Shown in pieces: positions 35,082-47,739 of a stretch of DNA of 64,000 bases. Position numbers and translations under genes: made by a program. The DNA comes from Phocoena phocoena. Lineage: Eukaryota > Chordata > Mammalia > Artiodactyla > Phocoenidae. The notes beneath the pieces are model-generated. The model worked only from the letters and a program-made list of their open reading frames with translations, did not search any database and was not told the origin of the DNA. The DNA lies in assembly GCF_963924675.1 (NCBI RefSeq), contig NC_089220.1:113476697-113540696 (forward strand). The letters run 5' to 3'. The number at the start of each line of letters is the position of its first letter. The first letter of the stretch is position 1.

Positions 35082-36338
35082 GTGGGTGTTGCTTTGGCGG
35101 GGGTGAAAACCGAGCCAGAGGTTGAGGGTTCCAGCACAGTGCTTCCAGGAGGTCCAGCCTCCTGGGGCCTCTGCGCCTGCTGTGACGGGGTCCCACTACA
35201 GAGGGCAGTGGAAACATCCAACCTTGATTGTCACCAACCCCGACCATACAAAATATAGGTATTTTGAATGAGCAGGCAAATGCCTGTAATTCATGCGGAC
35301 AGTGTTTCTATAATCCAATTTTCTGGACTCATCACCAAAAGGTTCAGTCGACTTCTGTAACGCTTGCGTTAGCAAGAACAATGGCATTTCTGTGGGTTTT
35401 ATCGGTATGGCCCCTGTCCTTTGCTCAAGCAAATTTGATAAATGTGTTTAGACCCTAGGTGTTTCTAGATTTCACTTGCAGGTTTGTGACACTGTGTGAG
35501 ATCCCCTGGCTGAGATATGAATCTGAAAAGTCTGCTTTGCAAGATGTGTGTCCGGAAAAGTGTCACTTAGCTTTATTTTTCTTCACTTATTTGTGCATTT
35601 GCAACAATGCTCATTAATTAGTTAGAAAAATTTTGCTTGTTTCTGTGAAAAATGGCAACCAAGTGAGATATAAACCTATCATGAGATGTGAAAGTATGGT
35701 TAACTTGTAGGGTGTAGCATAAGGCTATAAACAGGAAACTCTCCATGGATATTTGATTCCTGAAAAAGCTGGGAGCCTCTATAAATATTTTTCTGTTTGT
35801 GAATCTGGGAACTCAAGAAGGTTCCAGATATATGCCTCAGGAATGTCAAGAGTCTGCTGTAAATCCAAATTCACAAGACAGATAAATTATTGGATGACTA
35901 TTCAGATTGCAAAACAATTTTTCATTTTATTAAATATTTACTCTTCATATTTACCCTAGAGAAGTTCTTTAAGGAAATAGAGTTAGTATTTGATTTACAG
36001 ACATTCAATATATACAATTGTTTCTTTTTTGTTTTCTTTTTAGCATCTTTATTGGAGTATAATTGCTTTACAATGGTGTGTTAGTTTCTGCTTTATAACA
36101 AAGTGAATCAGCTATACATATACATATATCCCCATATCTCCTCCCTCTTGCGTCTCCCTCCCACCCTCCCTATCCCACCCCTCTAGGTGGTCACAGAGCA
36201 CCGAGCTGGTCTCCCTGCGCTATGCGGCTGCTTGCCACTAGCTATCTGTTTTACATTTGGTAGTGTATATAAGTCCATGCCACTCTCTCACTTCGTCCCA
36301 GCTTACCCTTCCCCCTCCCTATGTCCTCAGTCAATTCT

Positions 36339-39300
36339 CTATGTCTGCGTCTTTATTCCTGTCCTGCCCCTAGGTTCTTCAGAACCTTTTTTTTCTAGAT
36401 TCCATATATATGTGTTACAGTGGTATTTGTTTTTCTCTTTCTGACTTACTTTACTCTGTATGACAGACTCTAGGTCCATCCACCTCACTACAAATAACTC
36501 AATTTCATTTCTTTTTATGGCTGAGTAATATTCCATTGTATATATGTGCCACATCTTCTTTATCCATTCATCTGTCAATGGACACTTAGGTTGCTTCCGT
36601 GTCCTGGCTGTTGTAACTAGAGCTGCAGTGAACATTGTGGTACATGACCTTTTTGAATTATGGTTTTCTCAGTGTATATGCCCAGTAGTGGGATTGCTGG
36701 CTTGTATGGTAGTTCCATTTTTAGTTTTTTAAGGAACCTCCATACTGTTCTCCATAGTGGCTGTATCAATTTACATTCCCACCAAGAGTGCAAGAGGGTT
36801 CCCTTTGCTTCACACCCTCTCCAGCATTTATTGTTTGTATATTTTTTGATGATGGCCATTCTGACTGGTGTGAAGTGATACCTCATTGTAGTTTTGATTT
36901 GTATTTCTCTAATGATTAGTGATGCTGAGCATCCGTTAATGTGTTTGTTGGCAATCTGTATATCTTCTTGGGAGAAATGTCTGTTTAGATCTTCTGCCCA
37001 TTTTTGGATTGGGTTTTTTTTTGACATTGAGCTGCTTGTAAATTTTGGAGATTAATCCTTTGTCAGTTGCTTCATTTGCAAATATTTCCCCCATTCTGAG
37101 GGATGTCTTTTCATCTTGTTTATGATTTCTTTTACTATGAAAAAGCTTTTAAGTTTCATTAGGTCCCATTTGTTTATTTTTGCTTTTATTTCCATTGCTC
37201 TGGGAGGTGGGTCAAAAAGGATCTTGCTCTGATTTATGTCATAGAGTGTTCTGCCTATGTTTTCCTCTGAGACTTTTACAGAGTCTGGCCTTACATTTAG
37301 GTCTTTAATCCATGTTGAGTTTATTTTTGTGTATGGTGTTAGGGAGTGTTCTAATTTCATTCTTTTCCATGTAGCTGTCCAGTTTTCCCTTCATCACTTA
37401 TTGAAGAGGCTGTCTTATCTCCATTGTATCTTCTTGCCTCCTTTATCAAAAATAAGGTGACCATACGTGCATGGGTTTATCTCTGAGCTTTCTATTCTGT
37501 TCCATTGATCTATATTTCTGTTTTTATGCCAGTACCATACTGTCTTGATTCCTGTAGCTTTACAGTATCATCTGAAATCAGGGAGCCTGATTCCTCCAGA
37601 TCTGTTTTTCTTTCTCAAGATTGATTTGGCTATTTGGGGTCTTTCCATACAAATTTTGCAATTTCTTGTTCTAGTTCTCTGAAAAATGCCATTGGTAGTT
37701 TGATAGGGATTGCACTGAATCTGTAGATTGCTTTGGGTAGTATAGTCATTTTCACACTGTTGATCCTTCCAATCCAAGAACATGGTGTATCTCTCCATCT
37801 GTTTATATCATCTTTAATTTCTTTCATCAGTGTCTTACAGTTTTCTGCATACAGGTCTTTTGTCTCCTTAGGTAGGTTTATTCCTAGGTATTTTATTCTT
37901 TTTGTTGCAGTGGTACATGGGAGTTTTTCCTTAATTTCTCTTTCAGATTTTTCATAATTACTGTATAGGAATGCAAGAGATTTCTGTGCATTACTTTTGT
38001 ATCCTGCTACTTTACCAAATTCATTGATTAGCTCTAGTAGTTTTCTGGTAGCATCTTTAGGATTCTCTATGTATAGTATCATGTCATCTGCAAACAGTGA
38101 CAGCTTAACTTTTTCTTTTCTGATTTGGATTCCTTTTCTTCTCTGATTGCTGTGGCTACAGCTTCTAAAACTATGTTGAATAATAGTGGTGAGAGTGGAC
38201 AACCTTGTCTTGTTCCTGATCTTAGAGGAAATGGTTTCAGTTTTTCACCACTGAGAATGATGTTGGCTGTGGGTTTGTCATATATGGCCATTATTATGTT
38301 GAGGTAAGTTCCCTCTATGCCTACTTTCTAGAGGGTTTTTATCATAAATGGGTGTTGAATTTTGTCAAAAGCGTTTTCTGCGTCTATTGAGATGATCATA
38401 CAGTTTTTCTCCAATTTGTTAATACGGTTTATCACATTGATTGATTTGCGTATATTGAAGAATCCTTGCATTCCTGGGATAAACCCCACTTGATCATGGT
38501 GTATGATCCTTTTAATGTGCTGTTGGATTCCGTTTGCTAGTATTTTGTTGAAGATTTTTGCATCTATGTTCATCAGTGATATTGGCCTGTAGTTTTCTTT
38601 CTTTGTGACATCTTTGTCTGGTTTTGGTATCAGGGTGATGGTGGCCTCGTAGAATGAGTTTGGGAGTGTTCCTCCCTCTGCTATATTTTGGAAGAGTTTG
38701 AGAAGGATAGGTGTTAGCTCTTCTCTAAATGTTTCATAGCATTTGCCTGTGAAGCCATCTGGTCCTGGGCTTTTGTTTGTTGGAAGATTTTTAATCACAG
38801 TTTCAATTTCAGTGCTTGTGATTGGTCTGTTCATATTTTCTGTGTCTTCCTGATTCAGTCTCGGAAAGTTGTGCTTTTCTAAGAATGTGTCCAGTTCTTC
38901 CAGGTTGTCATTTTATTGGCATAGAGTTGCTTGTAGTAAGATCTCATGATCCTTTGTATTTCTGCAGTGTCAGTTGTTACTTCTCCTTTTTCATTTCTAA
39001 TTCTATTGATTTGAGTCTTCTCCCATTTTTTCTTGATGAGTCTGGCTAATGGTTTATCAATTCTGTTTATCTCCTCAAAGAACCAGCTTTTAGTTTTATT
39101 AATCTTTGCTATTGTTTCCTTCATTTCCTTTTCATTTATTTCTGATCTGCTCTTTATGATTTCTTTCCTCTGCTAACTTTGGGGTTTTTTTGTTCTTCTT
39201 TCTCTAATTGCTTTAGGTGTAAGGTTAGGTTATTTATTTGAGATGTTTCTTGTTTCTTGAGGAAGGATTGTATTGCTATAAACTTCCCTCTTAGAACTGC

Positions 39301-40171
39301 TTTTGCCGCATCCCATAGGTTTTGGGTCATCATGTTTTCATTGTCATTTGTTTCTAGGTATTTTTTTATTTCCTCTTTGATTTCTTCAGTGATCTGTTGG
39401 TTATTTAGTAGTGTATTGTTTAACCTCCATGTGTTTGTATTTTTTACAAATTTTTTTCCTGTAATTGATATCCAGTCTTATAATGTTGTGGTCAGAAAAG
39501 ATACTTGATATGATTTCAATTTTCTTAAATTTACTGAGGCTTGATTTGTGACCCAAGATGTGATCTATCGTGGAGAATGTTCCATGAGCACTTGAGAAGA
39601 AAGTGTATTTTGTTGTTTTTGGGTGGAATGTCCTGTAAATATCAATTAAGTTCATCTTGTTTAATGTATCATTTAAAGCTTGTGTTTCCATATTTATTTT
39701 CATTTTGGATGATCTGTCCATTGGTGAAAGTGGGGTGTTAACGTCCCCTACTATGATTGGGTTACTGTCTATTTCCCCTTTTTTGGCTGTTAGCATTTAC
39801 CTTATGTATTGAGGTGCTCCTATGTTGGGTGCATAAATATTTACCATCTTATATCTTTTTCTTGGATTGATCCCTTGATCATTATGTAGTGTCCTTCTTT
39901 GTCTCTTGTAATAGTCTTTATTTTAAAGTCTATTTAGTCTGATATGAGAATTGCTACTCCAGCTTTCTTTTGGTTTCCATTTGCATGGAATATCTTTTTC
40001 CATCCCCTCACTTTCAGTCCATATGTATCCCTAGGTCTGAAGTGGGTGTCTTGTAGACAGCATATATACGGGTCTTGTTTGTATCCATTCAGCCAGTCTG
40101 TGTCTTTTGGTTGTTGGATTTAATCCATTTATGTTTAAGGTAGTTATCGATATGTATGTTCCTGTTACCAT
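36339..40171 (-). pseudogene. L1 ORF2 remnant of E2
   Basis: The start ATG at 40171 begins MVTGTYISITTLNINGL-like sequence, and the terminal TAG is at 36339-36341. Pieces recognised: endonuclease (IIVGDVNTPLSPMDRSSK, 39401-39796); a region with [14 protein letters not shown] and [19 protein letters not shown] (38328-38834); the reverse transcriptase core with [18 protein letters not shown] (37630-38202); and the C-terminal end with [15 protein letters not shown] (36339-36635). There are at least seven frame breaks. The intact protein would nick and reverse-transcribe; this one cannot be made as a single chain. Confidence 0.93.
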
Positions 40172-40225
40172 TTTCTTAATTGTTTTGGGTTATTGTAGGT
40201 CTTTTCCTTGTCTTGTGTTTCCTGC

Positions 40226-41088
40226 CTAGAGAAGTTCCTTTAGCATTTGTTGTAAAGGTGGTTTCGTGGTGCTGAATTCTCTTGGCTTTAGCTTGTCTGT
40301 AAAGGTTTTAATCTCTGTGCCGAATCTGAAGGAGATCCTTGCTGGGTAGAGTAATCTTGGTTGTAGGTTTTTCCCTTTCATCACTTTAACTATGTGCTGC
40401 CATTCCTTTCTGTCTTGCAGAGTTTCTGCTGAAAGATCAGCTGTTAACCTTATTGGGATTTCCTTGTATGTTATTTGTTGTTTTTCCATTTCTGCTTTTA
40501 ATATTTTTTCTTTGTATTTAATTTTTGATAGTTTGATTAATATGTGTCTTGGTGTGTTTCTCCTTGGATTTATCCTGTATGGGATTCTCTGAGCTTCCTG
40601 GACTTGATTATTTCCTTTCCCATATTAGGGAAGTTTTCAACTGTGAGCTCTTCAAATATTTTCTCAGTCCTTTTATTTTTCTCTTCTTCTTCTGAGACTC
40701 CTATAATTCGCATGTTTGTATGTTTAATGTTGTCCCAGAGGTCTCTGAGACTGTCCTCAATTCTTTTCATTCCTTTTACTTTATTCTGCTCTGTGGTAGT
40801 TATTTCCACTATGTTATCTTCCAGGTCACTTATCCATTCTTCTGCCTCAGTTATTCTGCTATTGATTCCTTCTAGAGAATGTTTAATTTCATTTATTGTG
40901 TTGTTCATCATTTTTTGTATGCTCTTTAGTTCCTCTAGGTCCTTGTTAAACGTTTCTTGTACTTTCTCCATTCTGTTTCCACGATTTTGGATCATCTTTA
41001 CCATCATTACTCTGAATTCTTTTTCAGGTAGACTGCCTATTTCCTCTTCATTTGTTTGGTCTGGTGGGTTTTTGTCTTGCTCCTTCAT
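40226..41088 (-). pseudogene. L1 ORF1 remnant of E2
   Basis: ATG at 41088 (MKEQDKNPPDQTNEEEIGSL), then a long coiled coil to about residue 130. The start of the RNA-recognition domain follows (NMRIIGVSEEEEKNKRTEKI), then the C-terminal domain (LYPARISFRFGTEIKTFTDK) at 40226-40489. The TAG is at 40226-40228. The 863-bp span is not a multiple of three, so at least one net frameshift separates the halves (between about 40490 and 40570). Confidence 0.92.
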
Positions 41089-41591
41089 CTGCTGCGTAGT
41101 TCTCTGTCTTCTTATTTTGCTTAACTTACTGTGTTTGGGGTCTCCTTTTCGCAGGCTGCAGGATCATAGTTCCTGTTGTTTTTGGTGTCTGCCCCCAGTG
41201 GCTGATATTGGTTCAGTGGGTTGTGTAGGCTTCCTGGTGGAGGGGACTGGTTCTTGTGTTCTGGTGGATGAGGCTGGATCTTCTCTTGCTGGTGGGGTGG
41301 ACCACGTCCGGTGGTGTGTTTTGAGCTATCTGTGACCTTATTATGATTTTAGCAGCTTCTCTGCTAATGGGTGGGGTTGTGTTCCTGTCTTGCTAGTTGT
41401 TTGGCATAGCATGTTCCTGTCTTGCTGGTTGTTGAGTGGAGCTGCGTCTTGGCATTGAAATGGAGATCTCTGGGTGGTTTTTGCCATTTGATATTACGTG
41501 GAGCCAGGAGGTCTCTTGTGGGCCCATGTCCTGAATTTGGCTCTCCTGCCTTAGAGGCACAGGCCTGACATCTGGCCGGAGCACCAAGACC

Positions 41592-43099
41592 CTGTCAGCC
41601 ACATGGCTCAGAGGAAAAGGGAGGAAAAAAGAAAGAAAGAAAGAAAAACATAAAGTTATTAAAATAAAAATTATTAAAAATTAAAAAGTAATTTAAAAAA
41701 AGAAAAAAAGGAAAGAAAGAAGAGAGCAACCAAACCAAAAAAGAAATCCACCAATGATAACAGGCACTAAAAACTGTACAAAGAAAAAAAAAATGGACAG
41801 ACAGGACCCTAGGACAAATGGTAAAAGCAAAGCTTTACAATCAAAATCACACAAAGAAGCATACACATACACACTCACAGAAAGAGAAAAAGCAAACAAA
41901 CAAACAAACAAATATATATATATATAAAAGGGAGAGAACAACCAAATGAATAAACAAATCTACCAATGATAATAATCTCTAAATACTAAACTAAGATAAA
42001 CATAAAACTAGGAACAAATTTGATGTAGAAAGCAAACCCCAAGTCTACAGTTGCTCCCAAAGTCCACCGCCTGAATTTTAGGATGATTTGTTGTCTATTC
42101 AGGTATTCCACAGATGCAGGGTACATCAAGTTGATTGTGGAGATTTAATCCGCTGCTCCTGAGGCTGCTGGAAGAAATTTCCCTTTCTCTTCTTTGTTCG
42201 CACAACTCCCGGGGTTCAGCTTTGGATTGGCCCCACCTCTACGTGTAGGTCGCCTGAGGGTGTCTGTTTTTCGCTCAGACAGGATGGGGTTAAAGGAGTA
42301 GCTGATTAAGGGGCTCTGGCTCACTCAGGCCAGGGGGAAGGATGGGTACGGAATGCAGGGCGAGCCTGCAGCAGCAGAGGCCAGCATGACATTGCACCAG
42401 CCTGAGGTGCACCGCGTGTTCTCCCGGGGAAGTTGTCCCTGGATCACGCGACCCTGGCAGTGGCGGGCTGCACAGGCTCCCGGGAGGGGAGGTGTGGATA
42501 GTGACCTGTGCTTGCACACAGGCTTCTTGGTGGCTGCAGCGGCAGCCTTAGCATCTCATGCCTGTCTCTGGGGTCGGTGCTGGTAGCTGCTGGAGCTCCT
42601 TTAGGCGGTGCTCTGAATCCCCTCTCCTCGCACCCTGAAACAGTGGTCTCTTGCCTCTTAGGCAGGTCCAGACTTTTACCCGGACTCCCTCCCAGCTAGC
42701 TGTGGCGCACTAGCCCGCTTCAGGCTGTGTTCACGCAGCCAACCCCAGTCCTCTCCCTGGGATCTGACCTCCGAAGCCCTAGCCTCAGCTCCCAGCCCCA
42801 ACCTGTCCCAGTGGGTGAGCAGATGAGCCTCTCAGGCTGGTGAGTGCTGGTCGGCACCAGTCCTCTGTGTGGGTATCTCTCTGCTTTGCCCTCTGCACCC
42901 CTGTAGCTGCGCTCTCCTCTGTGCCTCTGAAGCTTACCCCCCCCACCCCCCATCTCTGCCAGTGAAGGGGCTTCCTAGTGTGTGGAAACTTTTCCTCCTT
43001 CACAGCTCCCTCCCAGAGGCACAGGTCCCCTCCCTATTCTTTTGTTTCTGTTTTTTCTTTTTTCTTTTGCCCTACCCAGCTACCTGGGGAGTTTCTTGC
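41592..43099 (-). other. Possible L1 leader intron (GC-AG type), present in E2, absent in E1
   Basis: On the L1 sense strand the upstream edge is CCCAAAAG|GCAAGA at 43100/43099, a classical GC-type donor. The downstream edge is GCTGACAG|GGTCTTGG at 41592/41591, preceded by a long CTTTCTTTC/TTTTCC polypyrimidine tract. Joining the edges predicts CCAAAAGGGTCTTGG, and E1 has CCAAAAGGCTCTTGG at the matching place (about 6656-6670). That is one substitution. Confidence 0.55.
41632..41940. repeat. A-rich low complexity inside the E2 leader
   Basis: (GAAA)n, (AAAC)n and a short (TA)n run on the + strand. On the L1 sense strand this is a T/C-rich tract next to the acceptor-like site. Confidence 0.8.
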
Positions 43100-43222
43100 C
43101 TTTTGGGAAGTCTGATGTCTTCTACCAGCGTTCAGTAGGTGTTCTGTAGGAGTTGTTCCACATGTAGATGTATTTCTGATGTATTTGTGGGGAGGAAGGT
43201 GATCTCCACGTCTTACTCCTCT

Positions 43223-43230
43223 GCCATCTT
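43223..43230 (-). promoter_or_regulatory. YY1-like box AAGATGGC at the 5' end of E2
   Basis: Read on the - strand, 12 bp inside the TSD-defined L1 terminus. This is the same spacing as the YY1 start-positioning site of human L1, and E1 has it too. Confidence 0.65.
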
Positions 43231-43544
43231 GAAGGTCTCTCCTATACAACTGTTTCTGAATACATGTATTATGTTAAGTGGAATCCCCTTTTCATGGCAT
43301 TAGGAAATTTTAAGATAATCATTTCTCCACTTGAAAAATTAATTTACATATATGAAAGGTACTCATTCAGTAATTATCAATTTGTTTTTTAACCCCTAAG
43401 AATTTTGCATCATGAATGATTCTAATTTTCAAAGCTGCTTCATAACAAAGGTTCTTATTTGTTATGCTCAGTCATCATCATATTCAATAACCTTTGGTTT
43501 ACACCCATATAAAATAGCCTTTAAAACTCTGATGTGTACCTGAC

Positions 43545-43690
43545 TCTGCTGACCATAGGCCTCAGATTCTATATCAATCAAATGGGGATAATAGTAGTAT
43601 CCCCTCAAAGGTCTTTGAAGAACATTAAATGAAGTAATTCATGTACCTTGTGCCTAGTAATTGGTCAACAAATGTAAGCTATTATGTTAT
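43545..43690 (+). repeat. MIR SINE fragment
   Basis: TATCAATCAAATGGGGATAA, ACATTAAATGAAGTAATTCA, CTTGTGCCTAGTAATTGGTC follow the order of the 3' half of MIR. Confidence 0.6.
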
Positions 43691-43823
43691 TACTATTTTT
43701 CCGGTCTCCAAAACAAGATCAGTTAACTCAAGCTAAGCAGTATTTTATTTCCAAATGAATGTTTTTTATTCAACTTTTATTCAGTATCTAAACTGTTATA
43801 CATTTTACAAAATGAGAAAATGT

Positions 43824-44037
43824 GGGCTTCCCTGGTGGCGCAGTGGTTGGGAGTCCGCCTGCCGATGCAGGGGACACGGGTTCGTGCCCCGGTCCCGGAG
43901 GATCCCACATGCCGCGGAGCGGTTGGGCCCGTGAGCCATGGCCCCTGGCCCTGTGCGTCTGGAGCCTGTGTTCTGCAACGGGAGAGGCCACAGCAGTGAG
44001 AGACCTGCGTACCGCCAAAAAAAAAAAAAAAAAAAAG
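43824..44037 (+). mobile_element. CHR-type tRNA-derived SINE, short form
   Basis: Begins GGGCTTCCCTGGTGGCGCAG, with B-box region GGTTCGTGCCCC, GATCCCACATGCCGCGGAGC, ACGGGAGAGGCCACAGCAGT, and a pure A tail of about 19. The low divergence and intact tail suggest a young insertion. Confidence 0.95.
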
Positions 44038-44091
44038 TAGTAAATAGCTTTAACTCATCACAAAGATTGCTGTTACCATGGGAGATTTTTT

Positions 44092-44311
44092 GTGTTCTTT
44101 CTTTCTTTTTTTATTAATTTTTTTGGAGTATAGTTGCTTTACAATGTTGTGTTAGTTTCTGCTGTACAGCAAAGTGAATCAGCCATACATATACGTATAT
44201 CCCCTCTTTTTTGGATTTCCTTCCCATTTAGGTCACCACAGAGCACTGAGTAGAGTTCCCTGTGCTATACAGTAGGTTCTCATTAGTTATCTATTTTAGT
44301 GTTGTTTCTTT
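44092..44311 (-). mobile_element. 5'-truncated L1 3' end with 13-bp TSD
   Basis: GTGTTCTTTCTTT (44092-44104) and GTGTTGTTTCTTT (44299-44311) are target-site duplications with one mismatch. The 194 bp between them are L1 3' UTR in reverse: GGAGTATAGTTGCTTTACAA, GAGTTCCCTGTGCTATACAG, TAGGTTCTCATTAGTTATCT. Confidence 0.85.
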
Positions 44312-44539
44312 TTAAATTGAGACTTCTAAATGGAGACTTTAGGAGAAAAAGACCTTTCTGTCCTGTTTGGATCTTTTATCTTAGAAAAGAGCAGCCCGTT
44401 GGTCTCTTACCAGAATTTCACATTTTCGTTGGATTGAATTATGTCAGTATCGTAATAGTCTACTTAAACCAGAGGCACAGGGCTTCTGATGCCTTTTCTC
44501 TCAAGTGCATTTAATCCCAGAGCAGATAAGTGAGAACCC

Positions 44540-47500
44540 TGGGTATGTGGCCTCAAGTCACACAAAGAAAGGCTAGGAATGTCTATACATCCTTACAAAT
44601 GCATGAGGTTTTTCATTGTACATTATAACGTATACATATTTGTCTTAGTAGAAAAATTAATTTATATTGCATACCATTGAGGGAAAATGTGAGATGCTGT
44701 TGTTCGGTTATTTTTAAAAATTGGGTTGGTGAAAGAGTACTAATGCTGCATAATAATATGTTCTAGGTCCAGACAGCTTCTCCTTTCCTGATGTTATAAT
44801 ATTTTGAAAACATAAACTCATACAAATAAGTGTTGGGGCATTGTATGTGGGAAGGTGCCCAGAATGTTGCCAAAGTAGTGGTTTCATGCTGTATTTTCAG
44901 GCTCCTGAAAATTTCCCTAAGTATTTCTTCCTCTGAGAGACCAAGTTACTCCTATAATATGATGGACCCAAAGCGTTTTTGATTTCAGTAATGAGAAAAA
45001 CTAGTGTTCTTTGTTTTAATAGAAATAAACTCTCTCAAAGACGTATAGTTCCTGGGGTCTGTGCTCTTCATATAAGTCAAACTTTTTCATTGCAGCAGTC
45101 AGTTCTGCCTTGCAGTGGTAGGTTGAGGGATTTCAGCCGTGAAAAAAAACTTTCCCAAGGAAGTCAACTTTTGAATATCAAAATAATTCAGTGTATCCAG
45201 GTCTTTACCCTTTATTTTGAGAACAGTTGCTCCTCCATTAAGAAAAACAACAATTCAATAGTCAGTTTAAGAACATTAGCTGAGATCTAGTCTTTCCTCC
45301 AGCAACAGCCAGTATTCAACGAGGTAATAGAGCAAGCTTTTGGATGCACTTTTTATTACAATGTGTCTAAAAAGTTTAGTAGTCAGACACTGTCCTTCTT
45401 TCCTTTTAAGGTGTGTTCTGTGTTGAAGCTACAGCAGTTTTGAGTGCACTCCCCAGCCTCCATCCAGGCTGTCATTCTCAATTTTAGCCACTGTCGGTAC
45501 GTTTCCAGAGATGTGAGCACCATTATGATTATGAGTGGAATGGAATGGAATTATCATACCTTACTAAAAATTACTTCATCAGATATTTCACAGCTAAACA
45601 TTTTGCACATTAACAAGCCTTTACAACGATATTATAAACAGAAGCAGCAAAGACCATAAGAGGACTAATAGTTAATACTTCTCGACTATCTGGAAAGTTT
45701 CTTAGATGCTCCTTTACTAGTGTCTGTTGAGTAGTCTAAAATATGTTATTTGGTTGTAGTATTGGTTTTTTTAGCCTATCTCTTTTTGATCCAAACCAGA
45801 AAAATTCATGTATACGTATCAGGGCTTCACCAGATGTACTCTTGACTGAACTTTATCTCCTAAGGTGTTTCTGAAACTAACCCTGAACAAAACTACAAGC
45901 AACTTAGGGCTTCACTAACTGTGTTTTCCAATGGATTGTTCCAAATCTCAACTTTTCTCTTACATTGAAAAAGGTCCTAGTGGTTTTTCTTCAAAAGTTT
46001 GCATAATTTATTAATAAATATCATTGCAGGAAACTTTTTTCATGCAGCTAATGCTCAGATTTTTCTCCCACCATAATAAAAAAAGTCAGGTTTAGGTTCA
46101 TTTGTATATCTACAATGGTAAACTCTTTCTTTGATGTATACATAGAAGGCATTTTAAAAAATTGACATTTACATATAAATGCATCCTATGCCTTTTAGAC
46201 AGATTGTGACCAGTTTGCTCTAAGTTGGGTCTGAAGTAATCCTATTATTATTGTTGTTGTTTTGCTATTGGTATCATTACTTGTTGTCAGTTTTATAGTG
46301 GGGAAATTTCAAAACTTGGCCTGATTTCAAATTATTTTGAATTTTGCCTATTATTGTCCACATTTTTGATTGTTTAAAGTTTATACTTCAAACTTCCACT
46401 TTTTAACAAATGGTTACCATTCCAAGCAGTATGCTGACTCCCGTTTGGGAAGGATCATACTTGAGTTAAACTCATAGTCACAAATAAATTAACACTAAAA
46501 ATTGTGTGTACCTGGAAAATATACCAGAGAAAATGAAATACTTAGGAAGCAAAGGGAAAGTAGCCTTTTGGGTGGTTGAATACAGCAGTGTCAGATGCTT
46601 GTATTTACAGAAGGAAATGGAAGAAAGTTCATCATCTTACAGAATACTGTGTTAATATTTAATATTTAGAAAAGTGTAATAACGTCCAAGAAAAACTGAA
46701 AATAATATGCTTATTATCCCATAGTGTTTTTATATAAGCCTACAGCCCTAGATTTTTACCCATTGCACTATCTGTAATAAGCATTATGGGATAATATTAA
46801 TGTCCTTACATTCTTCTTTGATATGCATGAGAATATTTTTAAATTTAAATGTTTTATATCCAGAGCAGTTCCAGACATTACCCGAAAAAACAATCAAACT
46901 TCACGTGGTGAAGAGAAATAGGAATATGTTCCTGGGAAACTGATAGATGTAGACTTTAAAAACAGCTTTGAGTGAGGCAACATAATATGTTCCACAAATA
47001 TATTTTGTGGAAAATAATCTTGCACGATTTTGAAACTAGGACAAGCCTCCTGCCACACAGGAGTCAAGGACCACCATGGGGTCAAATGCCAAGAGGATGA
47101 ACTTGCATATTTCAGATGCTTCATATTTTGCTTTTGATATTCTGAGCCGCTGGAGTCAGATACAGTTCTTCTTGGGTTGTTAAACTATGTTAGGAGACTT
47201 CAAGTTCAAGAAGGAATTTTTAACCCTTCTCCATTTAAAAATGAATGACTTCTGTGGCTAAGGGCTAATACAGTTCCTATGATACTTGGGGAAAAATTTG
47301 AGGAAGAAAACAACTCCTTTTCACATTTGTGCGATTTTATACAATATGTGCAGCATGCCCTGTTAGTACAGAGAGGCTACCTGCAGAGGATTCTGGGTGA
47401 TACTTCCTGCAGCAAATGCCCTAGTTTATGCCCAATGAGACATATAAAATGTTTAGAAAAAAATGAATCTTACAGTCCCACATAACTGTTTGCTTGGTAT

Positions 47501-47650
47501 TTACTGAGTTCAAGCCTGCGTTTAGATGGTGATGAGGAATCAGTCCTCAGTGAACATTTAATGTGAAAAGAGATAAAGACAAATCAAAAAGTTTCCTATC
47601 CTGTTGTTTTGATCTCTTTTTGAAAGAAGACATTCTGACCTCAGCGAGGA
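44540..47650. other. Repeat-poor AT-rich intron block (3.1 kb)
   Basis: No transposon family, exon or long open frame was recognised. Sequence is AT-rich with short homopolymers. In a window where most sequence is repeat-derived, this is the longest block with nothing nameable. Confidence 0.5.
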
Positions 47651-47739
47651 AATATCAGCTTGGAATGAATACCTATTTGATTTGGCCGATGTGAATAACT
47701 ATTCTTTCTGAGGCTCCAAGAAGTAAAAACATGGGACAG

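Larger units (their letters stand above)
41089..43242 (-). promoter_or_regulatory. L1 5' leader (promoter region) of E2
   Basis: A ~2.15-kb leader upstream of ORF1. On the L1 sense strand it opens with an AAGATGGC box 12 bp from the end. It continues through a GC-rich middle (about 42300-42990), then a long T/C-rich stretch (about 41610-41940) just before a CTGACAG acceptor-like site at 41592. The segment 41592-43099 is absent from E1. Promoter activity is inferred from L1 biology. Confidence 0.7.
36011..43257 (-). mobile_element. L1 retrotransposon E2, full length with 15-bp TSD
   Basis: TATACAATTGTTTCT (36011-36025) and TATACAACTGTTTCT (43243-43257) are 15-bp target-site duplications with one mismatch. 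They fix the element at 36026-43242, about 7.2 kb. From its 5' end (right) it has a ~2.1-kb leader, ORF1, ORF2 and a 3' UTR with poly(A) read as T-runs. The leader has GC-rich and A/T-rich parts. The 5' terminus keeps AAGATGGC. Frameshifts and stops in both frames make it defective, though less so than a truly ancient copy. It lies antisense to THSD4. Confidence 0.95.

Noticed and set aside
40544..41335. 263-codon open frame on the + strand
   Set aside because: It is the antisense shadow of L1 E2 ORF1 and leader. Similar antisense frames occur throughout both L1s.
41632..41940. Regularly spaced A-rich units considered as a CRISPR-like or satellite array
   Set aside because: It is plain low complexity in the L1 leader without conserved repeat-spacer structure.
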